A stretch of 64,000 nucleotides of DNA. It comes from Hymenobacter nivis (GTDB taxonomy: Bacteria; Bacteroidota; Bacteroidia; Cytophagales; Hymenobacteraceae). The notes beneath the pieces are model-generated. The model was given only the letters and a program-made list of their open reading frames with translations. It did no database searches and was not told where the DNA came from. Location of the stretch: contig NZ_CP029145.1 of the NCBI RefSeq assembly GCF_003149515.1, positions 4,774,001-4,838,000 on the forward strand, given 5' to 3'. Shown here one piece after another: positions 8,830 through 16,747 of the stretch (positions within the stretch are counted from its first letter, which is position 1; the number at the start of each line of letters is the position of its first letter). The position numbers and the translations under genes are program-made.

Positions 8830-9834
8830 ATGCCTACCTGGACCCTCACCGCCCTCGACCTGCCGCTGCGCTTCGTCTGGAAAATTTCCCGCAACGCCTC
8901 CGCCGCCAAAACCAACCTCGTGGTGCAGGTGGCCGGCCGCGGCCACACCGGCCGGGGCGAGGCCGCGCCCAACGTGCGCTACGCCGAGTCGCCGGCGCTG
9001 CTGGCCGAGCAGTTTGGGGCCCTGCAAGCCGCGGGGCTGGCGCAAGTGGAAACGCTGGATGACCTAGACGCCTTGCTGGGGGCCCATCCCGTGGCCCACG
9101 CCCTCAGCTTTGCTTTGGAGGCAGCGCTGGTGCAACGGCTGGCCGCCCGCGCCGGTCAACCGGTGTGGCGATGGCTGGGCGTGCCGCCGCCGGCCGCCGC
9201 TACGCCCACGGCCTTCACGCTGCCCATTATGCCGCCCGGCGAGGTGGCGGCATTCCTGGCGGCGCAGCGGGCGGCGCGCTTTAAGTTGCTGAAAGTGAAG
9301 GTAGACGCCGCCGGGGGGCTCGACTTACTACGCGAAGTGGCCCGGGTGCTGCCCGGCCACCCGCTGCTCGTGGATGGCAACGAGGCCTGGGCCGACGCCG
9401 ATGGCCTGCTGCAATTCCTGGCGCAAGCCCGCGCCGTGCCCGGCCTGCACCTGGCCCTGCTGGAGCAGCCCCTGCCCGCCGCCTGCGCCGCCGACTACCG
9501 CTACCTGCGGCCCCGGGCCGGCGTGCCACTGCTGGCCGATGAATCGGTAACGGATACGGCTGACTTTGAAGAAATTGCCCGGCAATTCCACGGCGTGAAC
9601 GTGAAGTTGATGAAGGCCGGTGGCCTCCGGCGTGGCATCGAGCTGCTACGCCGCACCCGCGCCCATGGCCTGCGCCCCATGCTGGGCTGCATGGTCGAAA
9701 CCAGCCTGGGCATCGCCGCCGCCCTGCAAATCAGCGCCTTGGCCGACGTGCACGACCTCGATGGCATCCTCATTATCAAAGACGAGCCCTTTGGCCTGGT
9801 GCACGAAGCGGATGGGGCCCTGGTACTGGCCTAA
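8830..9834 (+). CDS. enolase-superfamily dipeptide epimerase
   Basis: 334 residues. The catalytic pattern of the muconate-cycloisomerase subgroup is visible: KxK in LLKVKVDA; metal ligands in LLVDGNEAW (Asp), LALLEQPLP (Glu) and LLADESV (Asp/Glu); and the second catalytic Lys in VNVKLMKAGG. Related enzymes epimerise L-Ala-D/L-Glu and other dipeptides from peptidoglycan, acting in the cytoplasm. The ATG at 8830 begins the capping domain MPTWTLTALDLPLRF; upstream codons are not protein-like. It is divergent from the DAACS symporter. Superfamily and reaction type are firm; exact dipeptide specificity is not. Confidence 0.9.
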   Translation: MPTWTLTALDLPLRFVWKISRNASAAKTNLVVQVAGRGHTGRGEAAPNVRYAESPALLAEQFGALQAAGLAQVETLDDLDALLGAHPVAHALSFALEAALVQRLAARAGQPVWRWLGVPPPAAATPTAFTLPIMPPGEVAAFLAAQRAARFKLLKVKVDAAGGLDLLREVARVLPGHPLLVDGNEAWADADGLLQFLAQARAVPGLHLALLEQPLPAACAADYRYLRPRAGVPLLADESVTDTADFEEIARQFHGVNVKLMKAGGLRRGIELLRRTRAHGLRPMLGCMVETSLGIAAALQISALADVHDLDGILIIKDEPFGLVHEADGALVLA

Positions 9835-9837
9835 AGT

Positions 9838-10048
9838 ATGTGCCGCCAAGCCGCGCTTGGCCTGGCCCCGGGCCCCTTATGGTAGCACAGGCTAGGCCAG
9901 GTGCAGCTTGGCAGTACAAGCGCCGTCAGAGCGGCTTCCGTGCGGATATGCCTAATTAAAAGTTAAGATAAAGATTGAAAGGACTTTAACTCTTGACCTT
10001 TAACTCTCCTGGCCCACATATACCGATGTGAAATGTGCTGTTAAAAAG
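9838..10048. other. intergenic stretch with a short hairpin
   Basis: About 210 bases between convergent genes. A GCCAAGC/GCTTGGC hairpin (about 9850-9866) follows the epimerase stop and may act as a terminator. The right half is AT-rich and contains the near-direct repeat CTTTAACTC / CTTTAACTCT around a TTGACC. No gene is seen. Confidence 0.4.
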
Positions 10049-10621
10049 CTACTTACCAGCTTGCAGCTGCGCGTCGAGCGCCGCCAGGTCGAGGTCGATT
10101 TGGTGAGCGCCGGGCGAGGCGGCTTGGCCTTGGTTCAGCAGGGCGACTTTGCGGTTGAGCAGCTCCACTTTGCGTTCCAGGAGCTGCACGCGCAGCTGGA
10201 GGGACCCGGTTTCGGCCGTGGCATTGCCGGGCACGACGCGGGTAGGCAGCGTGTAGGTAGTGAACGGAGCGCTGCTGGGCGCTGGGCCGTCGCCGCGGGC
10301 CGCGGCGGCGCTGCCCGGCGTAGCAAATACGAGGCTGCCGTCGGGCCGTACAAAATCACCTTCCCTGAGCGTAATGAGCTTGCCGCCCGGAAACTCCACG
10401 ATGCCGCTTTTGTAGTTGATTTTGATGCCGTTGGCCAAGCGCACGTTCTGGGTGAGGGACTTGGTGCTGGGGCCCTCGCGCTGTACCACCGCGCCGTTTT
10501 GGTATACAAATTGCGTTTGGGCCGTGGTGGCCACCGGGTAGCCGCCCTGCTGGGCCGCGGCTAGGCGCGGGGCCCCCGCCAATGCGCCGGCCGTGCCAGC
10601 AATTAAAAGAAAACGTTTCAT
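10049..10621 (-). CDS. exported protein, DUF6799-like
   Basis: 190 residues. It has a cleavable signal peptide (MKRFLLIAGTAGALAGAPRLAAAQ), then two similar short modules, each ending in an R-x-G-D/E type turn: NVRLANGIKINYKSG...FPGGKLITLREGDFV. A C-terminal coiled coil (about 150-190) is rich in Leu heptads (LLERKVELLNRKVALLN). The middle resembles proteins labelled DUF6799 in Hymenobacter-type genomes; this is recalled family knowledge, not a search result. Predicted periplasmic, with self-association through the coiled coil. Divergent from marR. Confidence 0.7.
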   Translation of the reverse strand: MKRFLLIAGTAGALAGAPRLAAAQQGGYPVATTAQTQFVYQNGAVVQREGPSTKSLTQNVRLANGIKINYKSGIVEFPGGKLITLREGDFVRPDGSLVFATPGSAAAARGDGPAPSSAPFTTYTLPTRVVPGNATAETGSLQLRVQLLERKVELLNRKVALLNQGQAASPGAHQIDLDLAALDAQLQAGK

Positions 10622-10710
10622 ATAAAGCCAGCGGATTAGGTAAAAAAAATAGCAATACGACCCCCGGCCATGCGCCGTTCCAAGAAAATGATGGAAGACC
10701 ATGCTAAACA

Positions 10711-10745
10711 ATGTTGCAACATTAAATGTACGTACATTGTGTTTG
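10711..10745 (+). promoter_or_regulatory. double-palindrome operator overlapping the marR promoter
   Basis: ATGTTGCAACAT (10711-10722) and AATGTACGTACATT (10725-10738) are two perfect palindromes two bases apart. They are followed directly by TGTGTTTG (10738-10745), one mismatch from the -7 consensus, with the marR ATG 22 bases on. The palindromes sit where the -33 element and RNA polymerase would be, so binding of the MarR protein there would repress its own promoter. This is a sequence-based prediction. Confidence 0.6.
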
Positions 10746-10767
10746 CATTGTCCACCGCCTTTAATTT

Positions 10768-11229
10768 ATGCGCATCGAAGACGAAATCAAGCAACCTGTG
10801 TTCCGCAATGCCTACGAAAAGGCCATTATCAACCTTACCTACACGGCCGGCTGGCTGGAGATGCGGCAGGCGGCGGCCTTCAAGCCCTTTGGCCTTACGC
10901 TGCCGCAGTTCAACCTGCTGCGCATTTTGCGCGGCCAGCACCCGCGGCCGGCCACCGTGGCCTTGCTCATCGACCGGATGCTGGACAAAACCAGCAACGC
11001 CTCGCGCATCGTGGACCGCCTCGAAGAGAAGCAGCTCGTGACCCGCACCGTGTGCCCCGCCAACCGCCGCGCCGTCGATATCCGCATCACCGAAGCGGGC
11101 CTGGCGCTGCTCAGCCGCCTCGCAACCGACAACGTGCTCGAACCCGAGCGCCTGGGCCTGGGCCGCTTTTCCGAGGAAGAGTTGCAGCAGCTCAGCGACT
11201 TGCTCGACAAAATGCGGGCAGCCGATTAG
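10768..11229 (+). CDS. MarR family transcriptional regulator
   Basis: 153 residues with the MarR winged-helix layout: N-terminal dimerisation helix, LTLPQFNLLRILRG, recognition helix in DKTSNASRIVDRLEEKQLVTR, and a wing with the conserved basic D/N-R-R pattern (CPANRRAVDIRITEAGLALL). MarR proteins are dimeric repressors released by small ligands. The gene is followed 77 bases later by a YceI gene in the same direction, a pairing known in Bacteroidota, so yceI is a likely target. Two palindromes overlap its own promoter. Ligand unknown. Confidence 0.93.
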   Translation: MRIEDEIKQPVFRNAYEKAIINLTYTAGWLEMRQAAAFKPFGLTLPQFNLLRILRGQHPRPATVALLIDRMLDKTSNASRIVDRLEEKQLVTRTVCPANRRAVDIRITEAGLALLSRLATDNVLEPERLGLGRFSEEELQQLSDLLDKMRAAD

Positions 11230-11306
11230 TTAGTCTATTTTTGCTTGCCCCGCGTCGGGGTCCGTTCCTGCCTTTTTTTTCTTTCTTTTTTTACCTTTTT
11301 TCGACC

Positions 11307-11915
11307 ATGAAAAAAATTCTGTTCCCCGCCCTGTTGGCCTTTGCCGGCCTCGCGGCCGCTCCCGCCGCCCAAGCCCAAACCGTCTACAAGCTCCAGCCCC
11401 AGCTGAGCACCCTGGGCTGGGAAGGCAAGGCCGTGACCCACGGCCACAACGGCACCATCCAGTTCACGGGCGGCGATTTGCTGGTGAAAGACAATACGGT
11501 AGTGGGCGGCGCCACCACCGTGGACATGAAAACCATCAAGGCCACCGACATCAAGGACGCCGAAACGCAGGCCAAGTTTGTGGGCCACATGAGCGGCGAC
11601 GATTTCTTTGGTTCCGACAAAAACCCCATGTCCACGTTCAAAATCGTGAGCATCACCCCAATCAAAGGGGCCGCCGCTACCGCCGACAACGCCACCATCG
11701 TGGGCGACATGATGATCAAGGGCGTGACCAATCGCCTCACGTTCCCCGCCAAAGTGGGCGTGAAAAACGGCGTGGCCGCCGCCAGTGGCAAGGTGATTAT
11801 CGACCGCACTAAGTTCGGCCTGAAGTACGGCTCGAAGTCGTTCTTCGACAGCATCGGCGACAAAGCTATCTACGATGACTTCACGCTGGATTTCAACGTG
11901 GTTGCCAAGCAATAA
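11307..11915 (+). CDS. YceI family periplasmic protein
   Basis: 202 residues. The ATG at 11307 starts a signal peptide (MKKILFPALLAFAGLAAAPAAQAQ). The mature part follows the YceI lipocalin-like pattern: STLGWEGKAVTHGHNGTIQF, a DIKDAETQAKFVGHMSGDDFF motif with F/D-rich turn, MSTFKIVSITP, IKGVTNRLTFPAKV and DRTKFGLKYGSKSFFDSIGDKAIYDDF. YceI proteins bind isoprenoids or other lipids in the periplasm; the ligand here is unknown. TACCTTTT lies upstream at 11292-11299, a near match to the -7 element. A strong bidirectional terminator follows. Confidence 0.93.
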   Translation: MKKILFPALLAFAGLAAAPAAQAQTVYKLQPQLSTLGWEGKAVTHGHNGTIQFTGGDLLVKDNTVVGGATTVDMKTIKATDIKDAETQAKFVGHMSGDDFFGSDKNPMSTFKIVSITPIKGAAATADNATIVGDMMIKGVTNRLTFPAKVGVKNGVAAASGKVIIDRTKFGLKYGSKSFFDSIGDKAIYDDFTLDFNVVAKQ

Positions 11916-11934
11916 GCACCGCTTGCGCTTAATT

Positions 11935-11972
11935 AAAAAGGGCCCTGCCAATTGATTGGCAGGGCCCTTTTT
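11935..11972. terminator. bidirectional Rho-independent terminator after yceI
   Basis: Perfect stem AAAAAGGGCCCTGCCAA with its complement around a 4-base loop, with A- and T-tracts on both sides. It serves yceI on the plus strand and the convergent lipoprotein gene on the minus strand. Confidence 0.92.
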
Positions 11973-12008
11973 GGGTGAAAATTTCGAGCCTAAATCCTGC
12001 TTGATGGA

Positions 12009-12728
12009 TTAATCGTCGCGCCGGGGCGTGGCGGCGGGCGGGGCGGGCATGGGGGCGGGTAGCACCACCGGCGCAGCCGCCGGTACGTAGGTCGACTCGG
12101 TACCGGGGCGCAGTTCGAGGCGCATGGGGGCCACCGAGGTTTCGCGCAGGCTCATGATGCCGTACACTGTTTCGCCGGGCTTGATGGTGCGGTTAGTGAG
12201 GTCGAACTCCTCAAATTCCCGGCGCATGTTGCGGTTGGCTTGGCTGGCGCCCAGCATGTTGCCGCCGGCAATGAAGGGGCCCGTAGGGATAAAAGTGCCG
12301 CCGGTAGTAGCCCCCGTGCGGGCATCCTTGGTGCCGCCTACGTTGAAGTTGAGCAGCAAGTACAGCAGGTAAATGGCCACGCCCTGCTTCATGTCTTGGG
12401 CCGCGGCGGTGCCGGCCACGGGCGCAATGGGCCGGTCGCCGTAGACCAGATTTAGGTCGCGCGAGAAATTCAACTCCCGGCCCGAGTTGTTGGTCACGCG
12501 CACTGCGGCCACGTGGTAGCCGCGCTTGGCTTCTTTTTTAACGTACTTTTTGTTGCCGTGCAGCCGCAGCACGTCGAACTGGTAGTCGAAATCCACCGGG
12601 GCGTGGGCCGCCGAGGCTTGGTAAGTAGCGATGCGGTCGGGCCGGATGGGTGCGTACGAGCCGGCGCAGCTGGTGGCTAGCGTGAGCAAGCCCAAGCCGG
12701 CGCAAAGAGAAGGGTAACGTTTTAGCAT
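12009..12728 (-). CDS. lipoprotein of unknown function
   Basis: 239 residues. The lipobox LTLATSC gives acylated Cys21. The mature protein has a beta-sandwich-like middle (VAAVRVTNNSGRELNFSRDL), then a hydrophobic segment (about 120-140), and a Pro/Ala-rich C-terminal tail (about the last 25 residues). The VTNNSGREL stretch recalls domains that recognise extracellular or envelope partners, but no named family was recognised. It lies 37 bases downstream of a helical cytoplasmic protein gene in the same direction and may be co-transcribed with it. Confidence 0.75.
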   Translation of the reverse strand: MLKRYPSLCAGLGLLTLATSCAGSYAPIRPDRIATYQASAAHAPVDFDYQFDVLRLHGNKKYVKKEAKRGYHVAAVRVTNNSGRELNFSRDLNLVYGDRPIAPVAGTAAAQDMKQGVAIYLLYLLLNFNVGGTKDARTGATTGGTFIPTGPFIAGGNMLGASQANRNMRREFEEFDLTNRTIKPGETVYGIMSLRETSVAPMRLELRPGTESTYVPAAAPVVLPAPMPAPPAATPRRDD

Positions 12729-12765
12729 ATAAAATAGAGTGAAAAGGAGGTGAATACGGCGCAAG

Positions 12766-13323
12766 CTAGTGCGGAATAATCAATTCCCAGGGCAGTTCAA
12801 AAGTCAAATTCGCGCTTTTCTTGCGGCGGTGCAAGTCTTTCAGAACATCGTCTAAATCAGGCTTGTATTCCACCCACAAGTCTTCGTGCAGGTGCTTTAG
12901 AATCAGGGCCGGTAGGCGGGCGGCCAGCCGCGCCACGGCCTTGTAAAAGCCGTCGTACACGCTGTCGAACTGGCCTGAGTAGTGGTCGAGGCACAGGCGT
13001 AGGGTGTAGGCCAAAAGGTCAATTTCGAGCTGCTTGCTTTTGGTGATGCGGCGGGCGCGGGCAGCCTCCTGCACGCTGGCGCGCAGGGCCTTCACGAGGC
13101 TGCGGTTGAGCAGGCGCCCGCTCACGGCCAGGTTGAACGATTCGTGGATGCGGTCGGCGGTTTCTTCCTGAATCTGGGCCAGCGACACGTCGGCCAGTAG
13201 CTCGAAGCGGAAGGTTTCGTACAACTCGGCGTCGCGGCGCACAGCACGCAGCAGCAGGGCTTCTTTTTCAGCTTCGCCGAGGCGCTTGAGGGCTTTTTTA
13301 AATTCGGGGGCGGGAACGGGCAT
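12766..13323 (-). CDS. hypothetical helical protein
   Basis: 185 residues, almost entirely predicted helix, rich in Leu, Ala, Lys and Glu, with no signal peptide or membrane segment. The N-terminus (KKALKRLGEAEKEALLLRAVRRD) and middle (RARRITKSKQLEIDLLAYTLRL) are amphipathic. It ends in PWELIIPH. No catalytic motif was seen and no family recognised. The ATG at 13323 is the first plausible start after a GC-rich intergenic region, and the lipoprotein downstream follows in the same direction after 37 bases. Confidence 0.75.
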   Translation of the reverse strand: MPVPAPEFKKALKRLGEAEKEALLLRAVRRDAELYETFRFELLADVSLAQIQEETADRIHESFNLAVSGRLLNRSLVKALRASVQEAARARRITKSKQLEIDLLAYTLRLCLDHYSGQFDSVYDGFYKAVARLAARLPALILKHLHEDLWVEYKPDLDDVLKDLHRRKKSANLTFELPWELIIPH

Positions 13324-13508
13324 GGAGAAGGGAACAAGAAGCGGTGGGGCCCCGGGGCCCGTTTTGCAACGGCCGGCAATTGGCCGGCGGGGGCGGGGGC
13401 CCTGGGCGGCGGAAAATTACGCCGGCCCTGCGCCCCGGGGCCCCGCTTTCCGAAACGATTTGTGGGGCCCGGGCGTTTATAGATGCCGCCAACCCCATCC
13501 CGCCGCCG

Positions 13509-13516
13509 TAAATTTG
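13509..13516 (+). promoter_or_regulatory. -7 element (TAAATTTG), four bases before clpS
   Basis: An exact TAnnTTTG match ending four bases before the clpS ATG at 13521. The predicted transcription start coincides with the start codon, so clpS is probably translated from a leaderless mRNA. Confidence 0.6.
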
Positions 13517-13520
13517 CTCC

Positions 13521-13802
13521 ATGACGACCCGCCCCCAAATTGAGTTCGATGAGGACGTATTGCTGCTCGAAGAAACCGCCGAGCCGCGCAGCCTTGTGGT
13601 GTACAACGACGAGGTGAATACCTTCGCCCACGTCACCAAAACCCTGATTGACGTGTGCCAGCACCAGCCCGAGCAGGCCGAGCAGTGCACCCTGCTCATT
13701 CACTACAAAGGTAAGTGCAGCGTCAAAAACGGCTCGTACGAGGAGCTGGAGCCCCTGTGCACGGCCATCCACGACCGGGGCATTTCGGCGGATATTTCCT
13801 AG
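13521..13802 (+). CDS. clpS: ATP-dependent Clp protease adaptor ClpS
   Basis: 93 residues, the usual ClpS length. The core is clear: LVVYNDEVNTFAHVTKTLIDVC, then the C-terminal YKGKCSVKNGSYEELEPLCTAIHDRGISADI. ClpS delivers N-degron substrates to ClpAP and binds the ClpA N-domain through its flexible N-terminus. The conserved NDE and TF..V elements that form the N-degron pocket are present. It stands alone; no clpA is nearby. It stops with TAG, showing that TAG is an ordinary stop in this genome. Confidence 0.96.
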   Translation: MTTRPQIEFDEDVLLLEETAEPRSLVVYNDEVNTFAHVTKTLIDVCQHQPEQAEQCTLLIHYKGKCSVKNGSYEELEPLCTAIHDRGISADIS

Positions 13803-13819
13803 ATGTGGAAATGAGTGGG

Positions 13820-13905
13820 ATGTGAGGATGTGGAAATTTTAAAATTTTCTAAAATTCCGTATTAGCAGCATTTTCGCATCTGGCATATTTCCACATTCTG
13901 CACAT
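13820..13905. repeat. imperfect inverted repeat between clpS and recR
   Basis: An ATGTGAGGATGTGGAAAT arm (13820-13837) faces ATTTCCACATTCTGCACAT (13887-13905) across an AT-rich loop that contains a second small AAATTTTAAAATTTT palindrome. It is similar in wording to the inverted repeat at 3275-3354, so it is probably another member of the same family and may terminate clpS transcription. Confidence 0.5.
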
Positions 13906-13912
13906 TAATTGA

Positions 13913-14527
13913 ATGGACTTTCCTTCCAAGCTGATTGAAAACGCCGTGGGCGAGTTGGCCCGGCTGCCCGGCATTGGCAAAAAAACGGCTCTGCGCCTAG
14001 CGCTGCACCTGCTGAAGGCCGACACCGACACTACGGCCTCACTGGCCGAGGCGCTGGCCAAAATGCGCTTTGAAATCACTTACTGCCGCACCTGCCACAG
14101 TATTTCCGACGCCGAGGAGTGCAGCATTTGCGCCAACCAGCTGCGCGACCACGCCCAGGTGTGCGTGGTGGCCGACGTGCGCGACGTTATTGCCATCGAA
14201 AACACGGGCCAGTACCGCGGCGTGTACCACGTGCTTGGCGGCGTCATTTCGCCCATCGAGGGCGTGGGGCCCACCGATTTGCACATCGACTCGCTGGTGG
14301 AGCGGGCCGCGGCCGAAGATTCGGACGTGCGCGAAATTATTCTCGCCATCAGCCCTACCATGGAGGGCGATACCACCGCCTTTTATCTCTCGCGCCGCCT
14401 GCGCGACCTGCCGAACGTGCACATCAGCACCATCGCCCGCGGTATTCCGATGGGCGGCGAGCTGGAATACGCCGACGAAATTACCCTTGGCCGCAGCATC
14501 GTGGACCGCCAGCGGCAGGTGAACTAA
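13913..14527 (+). CDS. recR: recombination mediator RecR
   Basis: 204 residues, typical RecR length. In order: a helix-hairpin-helix with LPGIGKKTALRLALHLL (from residue 18), a C4 zinc finger CRTCHSISDAEECSIC (about 57-72), and a Toprim domain beginning VCVVADVRDVIAIE, including GGVISPIEGVGP, followed by the Walker-like C-terminal LARGIP/MGGELEYAD-type end. RecR works with RecF/RecO to load RecA at single-strand gaps. It stands alone, with a terminator immediately after. Confidence 0.97.
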   Translation: MDFPSKLIENAVGELARLPGIGKKTALRLALHLLKADTDTTASLAEALAKMRFEITYCRTCHSISDAEECSICANQLRDHAQVCVVADVRDVIAIENTGQYRGVYHVLGGVISPIEGVGPTDLHIDSLVERAAAEDSDVREIILAISPTMEGDTTAFYLSRRLRDLPNVHISTIARGIPMGGELEYADEITLGRSIVDRQRQVN

Positions 14528-14561
14528 AGCCCCCGGGGCGCCCCAAAATTTTGGAAGGAAC

Positions 14562-14594
14562 GCCCCGCGGCCGGTTCGGCGGCGGGGCTTTTTT
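14562..14594 (+). terminator. Rho-independent terminator after recR
   Basis: GCCCCGC pairs with GCGGGGC around a 13-base loop and is followed by six T. It lies 35 bases after the recR stop and just before the promoter of the glycosyltransferase. Confidence 0.8.
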
Positions 14595-14637
14595 GTGGCC
14601 GTCCCTGGCTCCGGCGCGGCCGGCGGCCGGCGCACCC

Positions 14638-14645
14638 TACTTTCG
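14638..14645 (+). promoter_or_regulatory. candidate -7 element (TACTTTCG) for the glycosyltransferase
   Basis: One mismatch from TAnnTTTG, ending six bases before the GTG at 14652. It lies downstream of the alternative ATG at 14595, which argues for the GTG start. Confidence 0.45.
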
Positions 14646-14651
14646 CCTGCC

Positions 14652-16682
14652 GTGGTCAAACTCTCCGTCGTCGTCGTCAGCTACAACGTCAGCTATTTCC
14701 TGGAGCAGGCGCTGCTATCGGTGCGGCGGGCGGCCGAAAAGCTGGGGGCCCCGGTGGAAGTGTTCGTAGTGGATAACAACTCGGCCGACCACTCGGTAGC
14801 GATGGTGCGGGCCCGTTTCCCGGAGGTTAGGCTGATCGAAAACAAGCATAACCCGGGCTTCGCCAAGGCCAACAACCAGGCCCTGCGCCGCGCCACCGGC
14901 CAGTACCAGCTGCTGCTCAACCCCGACACGGTGGTGGAGGAAGATACCTTCCGGGCCTGCTGCGATTTTATGGACGCGCATCCCGCCGGCGGGGGCCTGG
15001 GCGTGCACATGCTCGACGGCCAGGGCCGCTTCCTGCCCGAGAGCAAGCGCGGCCTGCCTACGCCTGCCGTGGCGGTGTGCAAAATGCTGGGCCTGAGCCG
15101 CCTGCTGCCCAATTCGCGCATTTTTGGCCGCTACCACCTGGGGTATTTGGATAAAAGCCAAACCCACGAAGTGGACGTGCTCAGCGGGGCGTTTATGCTG
15201 CTGCGCCGCACGGCCCTGGCCCAGGTGGGGCTGCTCGACGAAGACTACTTCATGTACGGCGAGGACATCGACCTCTCGTACCGCCTTACGCTGGGCGGCT
15301 GGAAAAACTACTATTTCCCCGGGGCTCGCATCATCCACTACAAGGGCGAAAGCACCCGGCGCACGAGCGTCAACTACGTGCTCGTGTTTTATCGGGCGAT
15401 GGTGATTTTTGCTCGCAAGCATTTTGCCCCAGGGCCCGCCGGCCTGGTGTCGCTGCTCATCAACACCGCCATCTGGCTACGGGCGGGGGCCGCCATTTTT
15501 GAGCGCCTGGTGCGTCGCGTCGCGCCGGTGCTGCTTGATGCCGGCCTGGTGTACGGGGGCATGTTTTTATTGAAATCGTACTGGGAAGCCCATTTTAAAT
15601 ACCCACCGGGGCCCTATCCGCCGCAGTTTTTGTTGGTGGCCGTGCCGGGCTACATCGCCATGTGGCTGGCCTCGGCCTACCTGAGCGGCGGCTACGGCCG
15701 GCCCCTGAAACTGGGCCGCCTGGCGCGGGGCATCCTGGTGGGCACGGTGCTGATTTCAGCGGCGTCGAATTTCCTGGATGCCTGGCGGTTTTCCAAGGCG
15801 CTCATCGTGCTGGGCGGGGCCTGGGCGCTGGTGGCGCTGGTGGGGCGGCAACTGGCCACGCACTTCGTAAAATACCAAAACTTACATTTGGGCAAGCCCC
15901 GCCCGAAGAACATTGCCATCGTGGGCTCGGCGGCCGAGAGCCAGCGCGTGTGCCAGCTGCTCGAAGCCGCCGCCGTGCCCGCCCGCGTCGTGGGCTACGT
16001 GGCCGTAGGACCCCAGGCCACCGATGTGCTGGTGCCGCCGCCGCCCGGGCACTCCCTGGCGCACGCACCGGCTGAGGCCCTGGGCGAGTTGCGCCAACTG
16101 CCTGATCTGGTGCACCTGTACGCGCTGGACGAGTTAATTTTTTGCGGCCGCGACCTACTAGCCAGCCAAATTATCGGCCTGATGCTGGCGCTGCCCGCCA
16201 CGCCGCCGGTGGCCTACAAAATATTACCCGAGGCCAGCGCCTACATCATCGGCAGCAGCCGCAAAGACGCGCCCGGCAACTACTACGCCCTCCACAGCGC
16301 CCTGAACCTGCACCAGCCGGGCCCCGCCCGCGCCAAGCGCCTGCTCGACGTGCTGAGCGCCGCTACCCTGCTACTGCTGGGGCCCATGCTTATTTGGTTT
16401 CAAGCTGACCGCCAGGGATTTGTGCGCAACGCGGCGGCCGTGCTGCGGGGCCAGGCCACATGGGTGGGCCTGCGCCACACGCCCGGCCCGGCCCAGGCGC
16501 GGCCCGCCGTGCTCTCGCCCGCCGACGCTGCTGCTGCGCACGGCCTTCCTGGTACTGGCACCCGGCAACACCTCGAATTGCTGTATGCCAAAAACTACAC
16601 CCCGGGGCAGGACGTGGGTATTTTGTGGCGCTGCTGGCGGCGGCTGGGGCAGGCCGTGGGGCCCCCAGCGGCGGAAAAATAG
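14652..16682 (+). CDS. family 2 glycosyltransferase fused to a degenerate sugar-phosphate transferase-like domain
   Basis: 676 residues from GTG at 14652. Residues about 1-260 are a GT2 (GT-A) domain: KLSVVVVSYNVSYFLEQAL, VFVVDNNSADHS, NPGFAKANNQAL, LLLNPDTVVEEDTF (DxD-like) and YFMYGEDIDLSYRL. Several membrane segments follow (about 290-400), then a Rossmann-like region (KNIAIVGSAAESQRVCQLL). The C-terminal end resembles the beginning and end of a polyprenyl-phosphate sugar-1-phosphate transferase (AKRLLDVLSAATLLLLGPM ... VLRGQATWVGL), but its catalytic middle is missing. Likely role: cell-surface polysaccharide synthesis at the inner membrane. An ATG at 14595 is possible but lies upstream of the predicted promoter. 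Confidence 0.82.
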   Translation: MVKLSVVVVSYNVSYFLEQALLSVRRAAEKLGAPVEVFVVDNNSADHSVAMVRARFPEVRLIENKHNPGFAKANNQALRRATGQYQLLLNPDTVVEEDTFRACCDFMDAHPAGGGLGVHMLDGQGRFLPESKRGLPTPAVAVCKMLGLSRLLPNSRIFGRYHLGYLDKSQTHEVDVLSGAFMLLRRTALAQVGLLDEDYFMYGEDIDLSYRLTLGGWKNYYFPGARIIHYKGESTRRTSVNYVLVFYRAMVIFARKHFAPGPAGLVSLLINTAIWLRAGAAIFERLVRRVAPVLLDAGLVYGGMFLLKSYWEAHFKYPPGPYPPQFLLVAVPGYIAMWLASAYLSGGYGRPLKLGRLARGILVGTVLISAASNFLDAWRFSKALIVLGGAWALVALVGRQLATHFVKYQNLHLGKPRPKNIAIVGSAAESQRVCQLLEAAAVPARVVGYVAVGPQATDVLVPPPPGHSLAHAPAEALGELRQLPDLVHLYALDELIFCGRDLLASQIIGLMLALPATPPVAYKILPEASAYIIGSSRKDAPGNYYALHSALNLHQPGPARAKRLLDVLSAATLLLLGPMLIWFQADRQGFVRNAAAVLRGQATWVGLRHTPGPAQARPAVLSPADAAAAHGLPGTGTRQHLELLYAKNYTPGQDVGILWRCWRRLGQAVGPPAAEK

Positions 16683-16713
16683 AATAGCGTGCGGTTTGGC
16701 TAGGCGCAGCCAA

Positions 16714-16721
16714 TACCTTTG
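16714..16721 (+). promoter_or_regulatory. -7 element (TACCTTTG) for the aminotransferase
   Basis: An exact TAnnTTTG match 26 bases before the ATG at 16748. A nearer in-frame ATG at 16724 would fall at or upstream of the transcription start, so 16748 is preferred. Confidence 0.55.
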
Positions 16722-16747
16722 CGATGCAAATTTTTCCGCTGTCCGCT

